A stretch of DNA of 14,803 nt from an uncultured Eubacteriales bacterium. GTDB lineage: Bacteria; Bacillota; Clostridia; Christensenellales; CAG-917. The position numbers were made by a program, and so were the translations under genes. The notes under the pieces were generated by a model. That model saw only the letters and a program-made list of their open reading frames with translations, had not been told where the DNA came from and did not search any database. The DNA lies in assembly GCA_900550855.1 (NCBI GenBank), contig URTQ01000017.1:1-14803 (forward strand), in the 5' to 3' direction. Below, one piece after another: positions 1 through 7,342 of this stretch (positions are counted from its first letter, which is position 1; each line of letters opens with the position of its first letter).

Positions 1-11
1 GAGATTTTATT

Positions 12-40
12 ATATTTGCAAAAACGTCTGATTGAGATGA
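12..40 (+). repeat. 29-bp direct repeat, copy 1
   Basis: This copy matches positions 109-137 with a single mismatch (T16 versus C113). The 24 bases from 17 to 40 are identical and begin TGCAAAAACGTCTGATTGAG. The copies start 97 bp apart and the sequence between them is not repeated. No gene is visible in positions 1-230. The function is unknown, and more copies may lie outside the window. Confidence 0.75.
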
Positions 41-108
41 GGTTTGAAACTCGCACATTTTTACTCTCATAAAACCGTGCCAAATCGATGGATAACGCGA
101 ATATTTTT

Positions 109-137
109 ATATCTGCAAAAACGTCTGATTGAGATGA
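109..137 (+). repeat. 29-bp direct repeat, copy 2
   Basis: Second copy of the repeat at 12-40, in the same orientation. It lies just before the hairpin that follows typA. Its core resembles the last codons of typA on the opposite strand (GCAAAAA, then CTGATTGAG), so it may derive from a gene 3' end. Confidence 0.75.
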
Positions 138-149
138 AGAACAAGAAAG

Positions 150-209
150 GCACGGCTTGAATCAAAACCCAGTGTACATAAGCGTACACGATTTTGAGGC
201 AAGCCGTGC
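150..209 (-). terminator. Long imperfect hairpin, probable typA terminator
   Basis: The outer arms GCACGGCTTG (150-159) and CAAGCCGTGC (200-209) pair perfectly. Inside them TCAAAA pairs with TTTTGA, and GTGTAC (172-177) pairs with GTACAC (184-189) around a 6-base loop. The hairpin starts 21 bases after the typA stop codon. Read on the minus strand it is followed by a pyrimidine-rich but broken U tract (TTTCTTGTTCTT). A rho-independent terminator is the best reading; the imperfect U tract lowers confidence. Confidence 0.6.
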
Positions 210-230
210 TTGACGCAGTTATTCGCTCAA

Positions 231-2057
231 TCAGGCATTTTTGCCGCCGTAGGCGAGTTTCAAACGTTCCGACCCCGACAAAATAATCTTCCTTATGCGG
301 ATATTCTTGGGGGTGACTTCGAGCATTTCGTCGTCGTTGAGGAACTCGATGGCTTCTTCGAGGCTGAATTTGCGTGGCGTGTTGAGGCGAAGTGCTTCGT
401 CAGAACCTGCGGCACGCATATTTGTGACGTGTTTACGCTTGCAGACGTTGACTCGAATATCCTCGTTCTTGGGCGACATACCGACGACCATACCCTCGTA
501 GACGGGGGTTTGCGGGTCGATGAACAAAACGCCTCTGTCTTGCGCGTTGAAAAGTCCGTAAGTTGCGGCTTCACCCGTTTCGTATGCGACGAGCGAGCCT
601 GTGAATCTGCGAGGAATAGGTCCTTTGTAGGGCGCGTAGCCTGCAAAGAGTTGGTTCATAACGCCCTCGCCTTTGGTGTCCGTCAAAAACTCGTTTTTGA
701 AGCCGAACAAACCGCGAGCAGGCACTTTGAATTCCATACGAATACGGCTGCCTTGCGGATTCATCGTGACGAGTTCGCCCTTTCTTACGCCCATACGTTC
801 CATAACCGAACCGACGCAATCGGACGGCACGTCGATAAAGAGTTGTTCCATAGGCTCGCACTTTACGCCGTCGATATCCTTGAAGATGACCTTCGGGGTG
901 CTTACGCCGAACTCATACCCTTCTCTGCGCATGGTTTCGATGAGAATGGAAAGGTGCATTTCGCCTCTGCCGCAAACCTTGAACGTATCGGGGGTTTCGG
1001 TTTGGTACACTCTCAACGAAACGTCTTTCAAGAGTTCCTTGAACAATCTTTCGCGCAAGTGACGAGAGGTGACGAACTTGCCTTCCTTGCCAGCGAACGG
1101 ACTGTCGTTGACGCAAAAGTTCATTTCGATAGTGGGTTCGCCGATTTTGACGAACGGCACGGGTTCGATTTTTGCAGGCGAGCAAATGGTGTTGCCGATG
1201 GTAATGTTTTCTATACCGCTGAAACAAACGATGTCGCCCACCATAGCGTTTTCGACGGGAACGCGTTTGAGTCCTTCGATTTGGAAAAGGTTGACAATTT
1301 TGCTCTTGTACGGGGAAATGCCGCTGTGATAGTCGCAAACCACGACTTCCTTTGCCATATCCACCTTGCCTCTTTCGATTCTGCCTATGCCGATACGGCC
1401 GACGTAATCGTTGTAGTCGATTGCGGACACGAGAAGTTGCAATTCGCCGTTCTCGTCGCCTTCGGGTGCGGGGATATAATCGATAATGGTGTCGAAAAGC
1501 GGTTTGAGGTCTTTGCCGGGAACGTTGTAGTCGCGAGTTGCGGTGGCTTGCTTGCCACTGCAATACAAAATCGGGCTTTGAAGTTGCTCGTCGCTCGCAT
1601 CGAGGTCGAGCAAGAGTTCGAGAACCTCGTCGCCGACTTCGGAAAGTCTTGCGTCGGGTTTGTCGATTTTGTTGACGACGATGATTATTTTAAGTCCCAA
1701 AGCGAGTGCTTTTTCGACGACGAAACGCGTTTGAGGCATAGGACCTTCCTGCGCGTCGACCAAAAGCACGACGCCGTTGACCATCTTCAAAACACGTTCG
1801 ACCTCGCCCGAGAAATCGGCGTGTCCGGGTGTATCGATGATGTTGATTTTCGTGCCGTTGTAGTGGATTGACGTATTCTTTGCAAGAATCGTGATACCTC
1901 TTTCTCTTTCGAGGTCGCCCGAGTCCATAACGCAGGTTGCAACCTGTTGATTTTCTCTGAAAGTACCCGATTGTTTGAGCATACCGTCCACGAGCGTGGT
2001 TTTGCCGTGGTCGACGTGGGCGATGATTGCGATGTTTCTCAAATCGTTTCTGACCAT
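231..2057 (-). CDS. typA: Ribosome-associated GTPase TypA/BipA
   Basis: A translational GTPase of the EF-G/LepA superfamily that binds the ribosome and supports 50S assembly and stress or cold adaptation (family knowledge). The predicted protein has 608 residues, the usual TypA length (E. coli BipA is about 607). GTPase motifs are visible: P-loop AHVDHGKTT at residues 13-21, switch I RGIT at 53-56, DTPG at 75-78 and NKID at 129-132. The EF-G-like and BipA-specific C-terminal domains follow. The start at 2057 is chosen because AAGAAGG lies 6 bases upstream and the protein then begins directly at the G domain. An ATG at 2090 would add 11 basic residues and lacks such a site. The gene diverges from sdaA and is the only minus-strand gene here. 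It appears intact. Confidence 0.97.
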   Translation of the reverse strand: MVRNDLRNIAIIAHVDHGKTTLVDGMLKQSGTFRENQQVATCVMDSGDLERERGITILAKNTSIHYNGTKINIIDTPGHADFSGEVERVLKMVNGVVLLVDAQEGPMPQTRFVVEKALALGLKIIIVVNKIDKPDARLSEVGDEVLELLLDLDASDEQLQSPILYCSGKQATATRDYNVPGKDLKPLFDTIIDYIPAPEGDENGELQLLVSAIDYNDYVGRIGIGRIERGKVDMAKEVVVCDYHSGISPYKSKIVNLFQIEGLKRVPVENAMVGDIVCFSGIENITIGNTICSPAKIEPVPFVKIGEPTIEMNFCVNDSPFAGKEGKFVTSRHLRERLFKELLKDVSLRVYQTETPDTFKVCGRGEMHLSILIETMRREGYEFGVSTPKVIFKDIDGVKCEPMEQLFIDVPSDCVGSVMERMGVRKGELVTMNPQGSRIRMEFKVPARGLFGFKNEFLTDTKGEGVMNQLFAGYAPYKGPIPRRFTGSLVAYETGEAATYGLFNAQDRGVLFIDPQTPVYEGMVVGMSPKNEDIRVNVCKRKHVTNMRAAGSDEALRLNTPRKFSLEEAIEFLNDDEMLEVTPKNIRIRKIILSGSERLKLAYGGKNA

Positions 2058-2197
2058 ATTGAGCCTTCTTTTTCCTACGTTTCGGCGCATATTGTGCGTC
2101 GTAATGCGTGTTTTTTTGCGTATTTTATGGCGTTTTTGCGCCTTTCGAAACGCTTTTTCGCACGCAAATATTGTGTATTCCTATATAAAACTTTGAT

Positions 2198-2227
2198 ATA
2201 TTAGCACACTTTTTATACGCTTGGCAA
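2198..2227 (-). promoter_or_regulatory. Predicted typA promoter with extended -10
   Basis: On the minus strand, TTGCCA (2227-2222) is followed after 18 bases by TAATAT (2203-2198), preceded by the extended -10 triplet TGC. The start point would be near 2191, giving a leader of about 130 nt before the typA ATG. That leader includes a small GGCG/CGCC hairpin at 2129-2142. No gene is seen between typA and sdaA. Confidence 0.5.
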
Positions 2228-2303
2228 ATCGTTGCGAAAGAAAATCGAAAAAAATATAACTCGTTTCAAGCGAATTTTCTCGTTTTCAATACCTCTCAAA
2301 GCG

Positions 2304-2331
2304 TTGCGCCGAAGTTTATTTGTGCTATAAT
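2304..2331 (+). promoter_or_regulatory. Predicted sdaA promoter
   Basis: A perfect TATAAT (2326-2331) with an upstream TGC forms an extended -10. A weak -35, TTGCGC (2304-2309), lies 16 bases before it. Transcription would start near 2338, leaving a leader of only about 17 nt, just enough for the ribosome binding site AAGGA (2340-2344). Confidence 0.6.
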
Positions 2332-2354
2332 GTGTGCGCAAGGATAAATCGCAT

Positions 2355-3590
2355 ATGAAAAGTTTGACAGAACTGTACAAAATCGGACGCGGACCGTCGA
2401 GTTCGCACACTATGGGCCCCGAAAAAGCCGCAAAACTGTTTATGGAACGCAACAAGAGCGCGTATTCGTTCAAGGTTATCCTCTACGGCTCGCTGGCAAA
2501 GACGGGAAAAGGACACGGCACGGACGTCGTGCTCAAAAAAACGTTTACGAAACCCGTGGACGTCGTTTTCGACTATGAAAACGAGCATCTGCCCCACCCG
2601 AACACTATGGATTTGTTCGCCATTGACCTTAACGGCAAGATTACGGACTCGTGGCGCGTGTTCAGCGTGGGCGGCGGCGCAATCGAGGTCGAGGGCGAAA
2701 GTTCGATAGACCCGCCCGAAGTCTACCCCCACCATACGTTCGAACAAATAAGAGCTTATTGCGACGAAAACGAAATAACCATTCCGCAGTACGTCGAACG
2801 CTTCGAGGGCGCGCAAATCCGCGACTATCTTAAAACCATTTGGGAAACTATGAAAAACGCAATCAAGCAAGGCTTGAAAGCGAGCGGCGTGCTTCCCGGC
2901 GGTCTAAACACCGAGCGCAGAGCAAAGATACTTTATCAGCAACGCCATATAGACGAAACGCCGCAAACAAAGGAAAATCGCCTCGTTTGCGCATACGCTT
3001 TTGCAGTCAGCGAGCAGAACGCTTCGGGCGAGATTATCGCAACCGCCCCAACTTGCGGCGCGTGCGGTATTCTTCCCGCCGTCCTCAAATACGAGCAAGA
3101 CGTACACAAATACTCGGACGATATGATTATCAACGCGCTCTGCACGGCAGGCATAATCGGCAATATCGTCAAAACGAACGCCTCGATAAGCGGCGCGGAA
3201 TGCGGCTGTCAAGCGGAATGCGGCACTGCGTGTTCTATGGCGGCGGCGGCTCTTGCGGAACTTTTCGGAATGGACTTCGACCAAATCGAGTATTCCGCAG
3301 AAGTTGCGATGGAACATCATCTCGGCTTGACTTGCGACCCCGTTGCAGGACTCGTGCAAATCCCGTGTATCGAAAGAAACGCGGTTGCGGCAATGCGTGC
3401 GATAAACGCCGTGTCGCTTGCGAGTTTTCTCACCACTTCTCGTCAAATATCCTTTGACGCGGTTGTCGAAACGATGTATCAAACGGGAAAGGACATCAAC
3501 GTACGCTATCGCGAAACGTCGGGCGGCGGACTTGCCAAGAGTTACGGACATTCCCGTCTGCGCCACGCAAAGCGTTACAAAAAAAAATAA
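2355..3590 (+). CDS. sdaA: L-serine dehydratase, iron-sulfur, single chain
   Basis: Deaminates L-serine to pyruvate and ammonia using an oxygen-sensitive 4Fe-4S cluster rather than PLP. The 411-residue protein fuses the beta domain (GPSSSHTMGPEKAA at residues 13-26) to the alpha domain. The alpha domain carries APTCGACGILP at 231-241, the cluster-type cysteines TACSM (Cys293), LTCDPV (Cys327) and QIPCIERN (Cys338), and the C-terminal YRETSGGGLAKS motif. It is a little shorter than E. coli SdaA (about 454) and ends in a lysine-rich tail, not the C-terminal cysteine described for some members. Extra cysteines at 283 and 289 flank the GCQ motif. ATG 2355 is preferred over GTG 2334 because AAGGA lies 10 bases upstream of it and the GTG falls at or before the predicted transcript start. 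Monocistronic, with its own promoter and terminator. Confidence 0.94.
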   Translation: MKSLTELYKIGRGPSSSHTMGPEKAAKLFMERNKSAYSFKVILYGSLAKTGKGHGTDVVLKKTFTKPVDVVFDYENEHLPHPNTMDLFAIDLNGKITDSWRVFSVGGGAIEVEGESSIDPPEVYPHHTFEQIRAYCDENEITIPQYVERFEGAQIRDYLKTIWETMKNAIKQGLKASGVLPGGLNTERRAKILYQQRHIDETPQTKENRLVCAYAFAVSEQNASGEIIATAPTCGACGILPAVLKYEQDVHKYSDDMIINALCTAGIIGNIVKTNASISGAECGCQAECGTACSMAAAALAELFGMDFDQIEYSAEVAMEHHLGLTCDPVAGLVQIPCIERNAVAAMRAINAVSLASFLTTSRQISFDAVVETMYQTGKDINVRYRETSGGGLAKSYGHSRLRHAKRYKKK

Positions 3591-3614
3591 CAAACAAATA
3601 AAGCATTTTAAGCA

Positions 3615-3641
3615 AAAAACCGCATATCTAATGCGGTTTTT
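3615..3641 (+). terminator. Rho-independent terminator after sdaA
   Basis: AAAAACCGCAT (3615-3625) and ATGCGGTTTTT (3631-3641) form a perfect 11-bp stem with a 5-base loop and a T run on the right arm, 24 bases after the sdaA stop. The A run on the left could let it also work on the opposite strand. Confidence 0.92.
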
Positions 3642-3663
3642 CTATATATTTTGCAAAACAGAG

Positions 3664-3691
3664 TTGATTTTTGCATAATATGTGCTATAAT
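3664..3691 (+). promoter_or_regulatory. Predicted ssrA promoter
   Basis: TTGATT (3664-3669), a 16-base spacer, then TATAAT (3686-3691) with the extended -10 triplet TGC. The predicted start near 3698 leaves about 30 nt of 5' precursor to be removed from the tmRNA. The stretch TGTGCTATAAT is identical to that of the sdaA promoter. Confidence 0.75.
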
Positions 3692-3727
3692 CAATGCACC
3701 AAAGCGATTTTTTGGTTGTTCGCTTTC

Positions 3728-4092
3728 GGGGGTGTTCTGGATTCGACATTCGGTCTGATGCGGGATAAGCACGTCGTAGGCTCGGCTACGTTAAAACGGA
3801 ACGTTAAAATTAAACGCAAAAAACAATCAAAAGAACTCTACTGTTGAGTTCGCTCTTGCTGCATAATTTAAGTCGGCACGTCGACACGGGGTTTTCTGTT
3901 TCCTCGTCAATCGGCGTCAGAAAAACAGACAACGCAATCTGATTTCTCGGTAGGGTTGTTGTCAATACGAGATTATCGAGGCAAGGTTTGTAGGTGAACC
4001 GAACTTAGAAAAATTTTAATCACCAACTAAACGTGTAGAAAGTGCCGAGTACGGTCGTGTGGACCGGGGTTCAAATCCCCGCACTTCCACCA
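3728..4092 (+). ncRNA. ssrA: Transfer-messenger RNA (tmRNA)
   Basis: Rescues stalled ribosomes by acting first as alanyl-tRNA, then as an mRNA for a degradation tag, together with SmpB. The 5' end GGGGGTG pairs over 7 bp, with two G-U pairs, with CACTTCC at 4082-4088. It is followed by a discriminator A and an encoded CCA. The conserved 5' segment TTCTGGATTCGAC and the T-arm GGGGTTCAAATCCCC are both present. The ends give a one-piece RNA of 365 nt, the usual size. The gene stands alone between its promoter and a strong terminator. Confidence 0.97.
3816..3866 (+). other. tmRNA tag-peptide reading frame
   Basis: The resume codon GCA at 3816 opens a frame of 16 codons ending in TAA (3864-3866). 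It encodes AKNNQKNSTVEFALAA. With the alanine carried by tmRNA itself the tag is AAKNNQKNSTVEFALAA. The terminal ALAA is the classic ClpXP-type degradation signal. Confidence 0.92.
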
Positions 4093-4100
4093 GAAAAAAG

Positions 4101-4132
4101 ACAAGTTGAACCCTCGTTCAACTTGTTTTTTT
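4101..4132 (+). terminator. Rho-independent terminator after ssrA
   Basis: ACAAGTTGAAC (4101-4111) and GTTCAACTTGT (4116-4126) form a perfect 11-bp stem with a 4-base loop, followed by a run of seven T (4126-4132). It starts 9 bases after the CCA end of tmRNA. Confidence 0.95.
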
Positions 4133-4139
4133 ATGCCTG

Positions 4140-4184
4140 TCGTGCGAGGATTGCACGATTTTATCGTGCCGTTGCTTTGCAACG
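4140..4184. repeat. Two adjacent mini-hairpins with an alternative fold
   Basis: GCACGAT-TTT-ATCGTGC (4153-4169) abuts CGTTGC-TTT-GCAACG (4170-4184). A further TCGTGC at 4140-4145 can also pair with GCACGA at 4153-4158, so two folds exclude each other. The CGTTGC/GCAACG stem is identical to the unit at 8269-8283, so these belong to the same palindrome family. Confidence 0.7.
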
Positions 4185-4205
4185 TGAATCATATCCGCGC
4201 ATAAC

Positions 4206-4234
4206 TTGACAAATCGGCGGCTTGGACGGATAAT
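4206..4234 (+). promoter_or_regulatory. Predicted tldDE promoter
   Basis: A consensus TTGACA (4206-4211), a 17-base spacer and GATAAT (4229-4234). The predicted start is near 4241, about 80 nt before the tldD ATG. Confidence 0.6.
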
Positions 4235-4246
4235 ATATACAATAAA

Positions 4247-4318
4247 TTGATAGATATATTAGACGGCGCGGCGGACGACGTGTTTGCGGCGTTGTCGGAT
4301 TCTATGAAGGAGATGTGA
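4247..4318 (+). other. Possible short ORF or gene remnant before tldD
   Basis: A frame open from 4205 to a TGA at 4316-4318 has coding-like composition, reading GAADDVFAALSDSMKEM at its end, and codon use like the neighbouring genes. There is no ATG at its head. The earliest plausible start is TTG 4247 (23 codons), which has no visible ribosome binding site. Its last codons contain the tldD ribosome binding site and its stop lies 2 bases before the tldD ATG, which would suit translational coupling. It may instead be the tail of a lost gene, or chance. No function is claimed. Confidence 0.25.
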
Positions 4319-4320
4319 TT

Positions 4321-5739
4321 ATGTTTGAAAAACTCGATAAAATCAAGCCTGCAATCAAGCATTTGGTGCAAGAACTTCTCAAAGAATACGCCTATGCTTC
4401 CGTGCTTGCGGTCGAGGACGAAAATCGCGGCTGGCGAATAAGCCGCACGGGCAAAAGAATAAACAGTCAAGGCTTGGGCGGCGGCTGTGGCTTTGTGGTG
4501 AGAGTGTTTGATAAGACGGGTTGCGCCGAGTATTCTTTCAACGAATTTTCCGAAGAAAAGATACCGCAAATACTCAAAGAAATGCGCGAGCGCATTGCGC
4601 TTGAAACGAAGAATATTCCCGACGGAATCGTACCGCTTCCCACCCCTATTCCCGAAGACGAACCCGCAACCTTGAAAAAGGTGAGCGCGTTTGAGATTCA
4701 CCCCAAAGAAATGGGCGACGAAGCGATTTTGGCAAGACTTGAACAAATACGCAACAAGGCGTTGACCGTCGAGGGCGTTTTGGACGCAATCGCTACGGTG
4801 TCGTACAGAGCGTTCAGAAAGGTGTTTATCTCTGCGCATCGCGACCTCGACCAAACGGTTATGTGGACGAACGGCGCGATTATGGCAATGGCGGCAAGAG
4901 GCGAAGAAGTTAAGGACGCATACAAGGGCTTCTCTACCCTCGGCGGCGCGGAACTGCTCGACAAAATGGAAGGCTACGCGGTGCAAGTTGCAAACGAGGC
5001 GGTAGAACTTCTCAAAAGCGAGCCGATGATCCCCGGCGAATACGAGTGCATTTGCGACCCCGACACGACGGGTATGATCGTTCACGAAGCGTTCGGACAC
5101 GGCGTGGAAATGGATATGTTCGTCAAAGACAGAGCGCTTGCGTCGAGTTTTATCGACCAAAGAGTTGCAAGCGACCTCGTGACTATGCACGACGGAAACG
5201 CGGTTGACGACACGGCAACTTGCTGGTTCGACGACGAAGGCACGCTCACGGGCGACACCGTCGTTATCTCGAACGGATTTTTGCAACGCGGTATGTGCGA
5301 CGCGCTGTCGGCAAGCAGACTCGGCGTAAAACCGACTGGCAACGGCAGACGTGAAAGTTACGAACGCAAAGTGTACACGCGTATGACAAACACATATTTC
5401 GAGGGCGCAAAGGAAGGCGTTACGCCCGAAGATATGATTGCTTCCGTCAAATACGGATTCTTGCTCGAATCGCCTTCGAGCGGTATGGAAGACCCGAAAA
5501 ACTGGGGTATTCAATGTATGGTTACCAGAGCAAGAGAGATTAAAGACGGAAAACTCACGGGCAAAGTGTTCTCGCCCATCGTGCTTACGGGTTACGTTCC
5601 CGACCTTCTCAAATCGGTGAGTATGATGAGTTCGAGCCTCGTGACCTGCGGAAGCGGATTCTGCGGCAAGGGTTACAAGGAATGGGTCAAAGTATCCGAC
5701 GGCGGTCCGTATATGAAAGCGCGCATTAGACTTGGTTGA
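4321..5739 (+). CDS. tldD: Metalloprotease TldD
   Basis: Catalytic subunit of the TldD/TldE zinc protease, a cytoplasmic heterodimer that degrades unfolded peptides and, in other bacteria, matures microcins or peptide natural products. The protein has 472 residues, close to E. coli TldD (481). The zinc motif HEAFGH (HExxxH) is at residues 255-260, and the likely third ligand Cys448 sits in FCGKG near the C-terminus. The start ATG 4321 has AAGGAG 8 bases upstream; a GTG 6 bases earlier overlaps the spacer and is unlikely. tldE follows after 11 bases, so the two are co-transcribed. No RiPP precursor or modification gene is evident beside the pair, so general peptide turnover is the conservative reading. 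Confidence 0.95.
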   Translation: MFEKLDKIKPAIKHLVQELLKEYAYASVLAVEDENRGWRISRTGKRINSQGLGGGCGFVVRVFDKTGCAEYSFNEFSEEKIPQILKEMRERIALETKNIPDGIVPLPTPIPEDEPATLKKVSAFEIHPKEMGDEAILARLEQIRNKALTVEGVLDAIATVSYRAFRKVFISAHRDLDQTVMWTNGAIMAMAARGEEVKDAYKGFSTLGGAELLDKMEGYAVQVANEAVELLKSEPMIPGEYECICDPDTTGMIVHEAFGHGVEMDMFVKDRALASSFIDQRVASDLVTMHDGNAVDDTATCWFDDEGTLTGDTVVISNGFLQRGMCDALSASRLGVKPTGNGRRESYERKVYTRMTNTYFEGAKEGVTPEDMIASVKYGFLLESPSSGMEDPKNWGIQCMVTRAREIKDGKLTGKVFSPIVLTGYVPDLLKSVSMMSSSLVTCGSGFCGKGYKEWVKVSDGGPYMKARIRLG

Positions 5740-5750
5740 GAGGTGACGTT

Positions 5751-7031
5751 ATGATAGACAACATCAAAAAGGCATTATCCGAACTTAATATAACTCGTTG
5801 GCGTATCAACGAGGTCAAAGAGGAATCGGCAGAACTGTTTTTCGTCAAGCATACTCTTGACACAAGACGTATCAAAGACACGCATAAATGCACCGTCACG
5901 GTGTACAGAGAGGGCGAAAAGGACGGCAAGAAACTTGTCGGCAACACCAACGCGAACATAATCGCTTCGATGACCTACGACGAGGTGAAAGAAGCAATCG
6001 AGGGCGCGTACTACGCCGCGCAATTTGCGATGAATCCTTATTTCGCACCGCCCGCAAAGGTCGTGTCCGACACTATATACAAGCACAACGAACTTGCAAC
6101 CGCACCGCTTGCCGAAAGCGCGGGTAAAATGGCGGCGGCAGTGTTCTCGCAAGACACCAACGAGCACGCATACATCAATTCTACCGAAGTGTTCTGCCAC
6201 AAGACCTTCACGCGCGTTATGACGTCGGAAGGTACGGACGTTTCCTTCACCGACGCGGTTTGCAAAGGCGATTACGTCGTGCAATGCAAGAGTCCCGAGG
6301 ACGTTGAACTCATCAATCAATTCGAGTACGACGACGTAAACACGGACGCACTCAAAAAAGGCGTGAAAGAATATCTCGATTTCGTATACGACAGGGCTTT
6401 GGCGCAAAGAGTGCTTAAAAGCGGCAAATACGACGTCATTTTGAGCGGCAAAAACCTTGCGGAAGTGCTGTCCTATTACGAAGAAAAATCGGCAGCGGAT
6501 ATGATTTACCCCGGATATTCCTCGTGGAAAACGGGCGACGGCGTGCAAGGCAAAGTCAAGGGCGACGCTCTCGATCTTACGATGGTTGCCACAAGACCTT
6601 TCAGCGGCGACGGCATAAAAATGCAAGACCTCACGGTCGTGAAAGACGGCAAACTTTCGGCAATACACGGAAGCACCCCCTTCTGCCGCTATCTCGGAAT
6701 CGAACCGACGGGCGCATACGAGAAAGCAAAATGCGACAATCTCGGCAGCGTGTCCTTCGAGGATATGAAGAAAAAGCCTTGTCTTTGGGCGGTCGCGTTT
6801 TCCGACTTCCAAATGGACACGTTCTCGGGTCACTTCGGCGGCGAAATCCGTCTTGCCTACCTCATCGAAGACGGCAAAGTCACACCCGTTACGGGCGGCT
6901 CGATAAACGGCAACCTAATCGAAGCGCAACAGAATATGACGTTCTCGACGGAAAGATTCTCGTCCGCAAACTACGAAGGACCTTATGCGGTCAAGTTTAC
7001 GGATATAGCGGTCGCAGGCACGGCTGACTGA
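5751..7031 (+). CDS. tldE: TldE/PmbA, partner subunit of TldD
   Basis: Non-catalytic homologue of TldD that completes the heterodimeric protease. The 426-residue length is typical of PmbA/TldE (about 450). As expected for this subunit there is no HExxxH motif. Family-like segments include YPGYSSWKTGDGVQGK (residues 253-268) and FSGHFGGEIRLAY (358-370), the C-terminal beta-rich region. The start ATG 5751 is preceded by AGAGG with 7-base spacing. An in-frame TTG at 5736 overlaps the tldD stop and is not needed. The gene ends the tldDE operon before a strong terminator. Confidence 0.94.
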   Translation: MIDNIKKALSELNITRWRINEVKEESAELFFVKHTLDTRRIKDTHKCTVTVYREGEKDGKKLVGNTNANIIASMTYDEVKEAIEGAYYAAQFAMNPYFAPPAKVVSDTIYKHNELATAPLAESAGKMAAAVFSQDTNEHAYINSTEVFCHKTFTRVMTSEGTDVSFTDAVCKGDYVVQCKSPEDVELINQFEYDDVNTDALKKGVKEYLDFVYDRALAQRVLKSGKYDVILSGKNLAEVLSYYEEKSAADMIYPGYSSWKTGDGVQGKVKGDALDLTMVATRPFSGDGIKMQDLTVVKDGKLSAIHGSTPFCRYLGIEPTGAYEKAKCDNLGSVSFEDMKKKPCLWAVAFSDFQMDTFSGHFGGEIRLAYLIEDGKVTPVTGGSINGNLIEAQQNMTFSTERFSSANYEGPYAVKFTDIAVAGTAD

Positions 7032-7092
7032 GCAAGGCAAAAAAACAATACCTATATATCGACACGAACGATAAACTCGCCTAAAAAACACC

Positions 7093-7134
7093 AAACAAAT
7101 CCTCGCAAATAAGCGCGAGGATTTGTTTTCGTTT
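7093..7134 (+). terminator. Rho-independent terminator after tldE
   Basis: AAACAAATCCTCGC (7093-7106) and GCGAGGATTTGTTT (7115-7128) form a perfect 14-bp stem with an 8-base loop, followed by a T-rich stretch. It separates tldDE from the polyamine region. Confidence 0.9.
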
Positions 7135-7298
7135 GTTTTGATATTTTTACACCTTATCGATTACACCTATATTCATAAATACGCGCGCCTAAATGCGCGC
7201 GCCACGGATGCGTACGTTGTGAACAAAAATCCGATTTCACAGCAAAGTCTTTACAAAAGGAATATTGAAAAATTTGTCGAAAAACTATATCAAAATAA
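7135..7298. other. Gene-free stretch with a GC-only palindrome
   Basis: No supported ORF lies here. The one clear structure is CGCGCGC (7182-7188) pairing with GCGCGCG (7195-7201) around the loop CTAAAT. The rest is AT-rich and precedes the regulator promoter. No known riboswitch could be recognised by eye. Confidence 0.4.
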
Positions 7299-7327
7299 TT
7301 GACATAGCCTTTGCAAATATATATAAT
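7299..7327 (+). promoter_or_regulatory. Consensus sigma-A promoter of the HTH-cupin regulator
   Basis: TTGACA (7299-7304), exactly 17 bases, then TATAAT (7322-7327): both hexamers match the consensus. The start point is expected near 7334, so the operator half-sites lie at and just after it. That arrangement fits a strong promoter held down by a repressor. The leader to the regulator ATG is about 150 nt. Confidence 0.85.
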
Positions 7328-7342
7328 CGATTTTGATAAATA

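Noticed and set aside
210..1871. A 553-codon open frame on the plus strand opposite typA
   Set aside because: It is antisense to a clear, full-length typA, has no recognisable domain and no ribosome binding site. Codon choice in the real gene leaves the antisense frame open.
2334..2354. GTG start for sdaA at 2334
   Set aside because: It lies at or before the predicted transcript start and adds residues not typical of the family; ATG 2355 has a ribosome binding site.
4060..4092. Integrative element attachment site at the tmRNA 3' end
   Set aside because: ssrA is a common integration target, but no integrase and no second copy of its 3' end were seen in the window.
4189..5514. A 441-codon minus-strand frame opposite tldD
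   Set aside because: Antisense shadow of tldD, with low-complexity His/Arg/Phe-rich composition and no family motif.
4315..5739. TldDE as part of a peptide natural-product cluster
   Set aside because: No precursor peptide, radical enzyme, cyclodehydratase or dedicated exporter is next to the pair.
5775..6833. A 352-codon minus-strand frame opposite tldE
   Set aside because: Antisense shadow; tldE has the family motifs and translation signals.
7135..7298. Polyamine or other riboswitch upstream of the regulator
   Set aside because: The stretch lies before the predicted transcription start and no known aptamer pattern was recognised.
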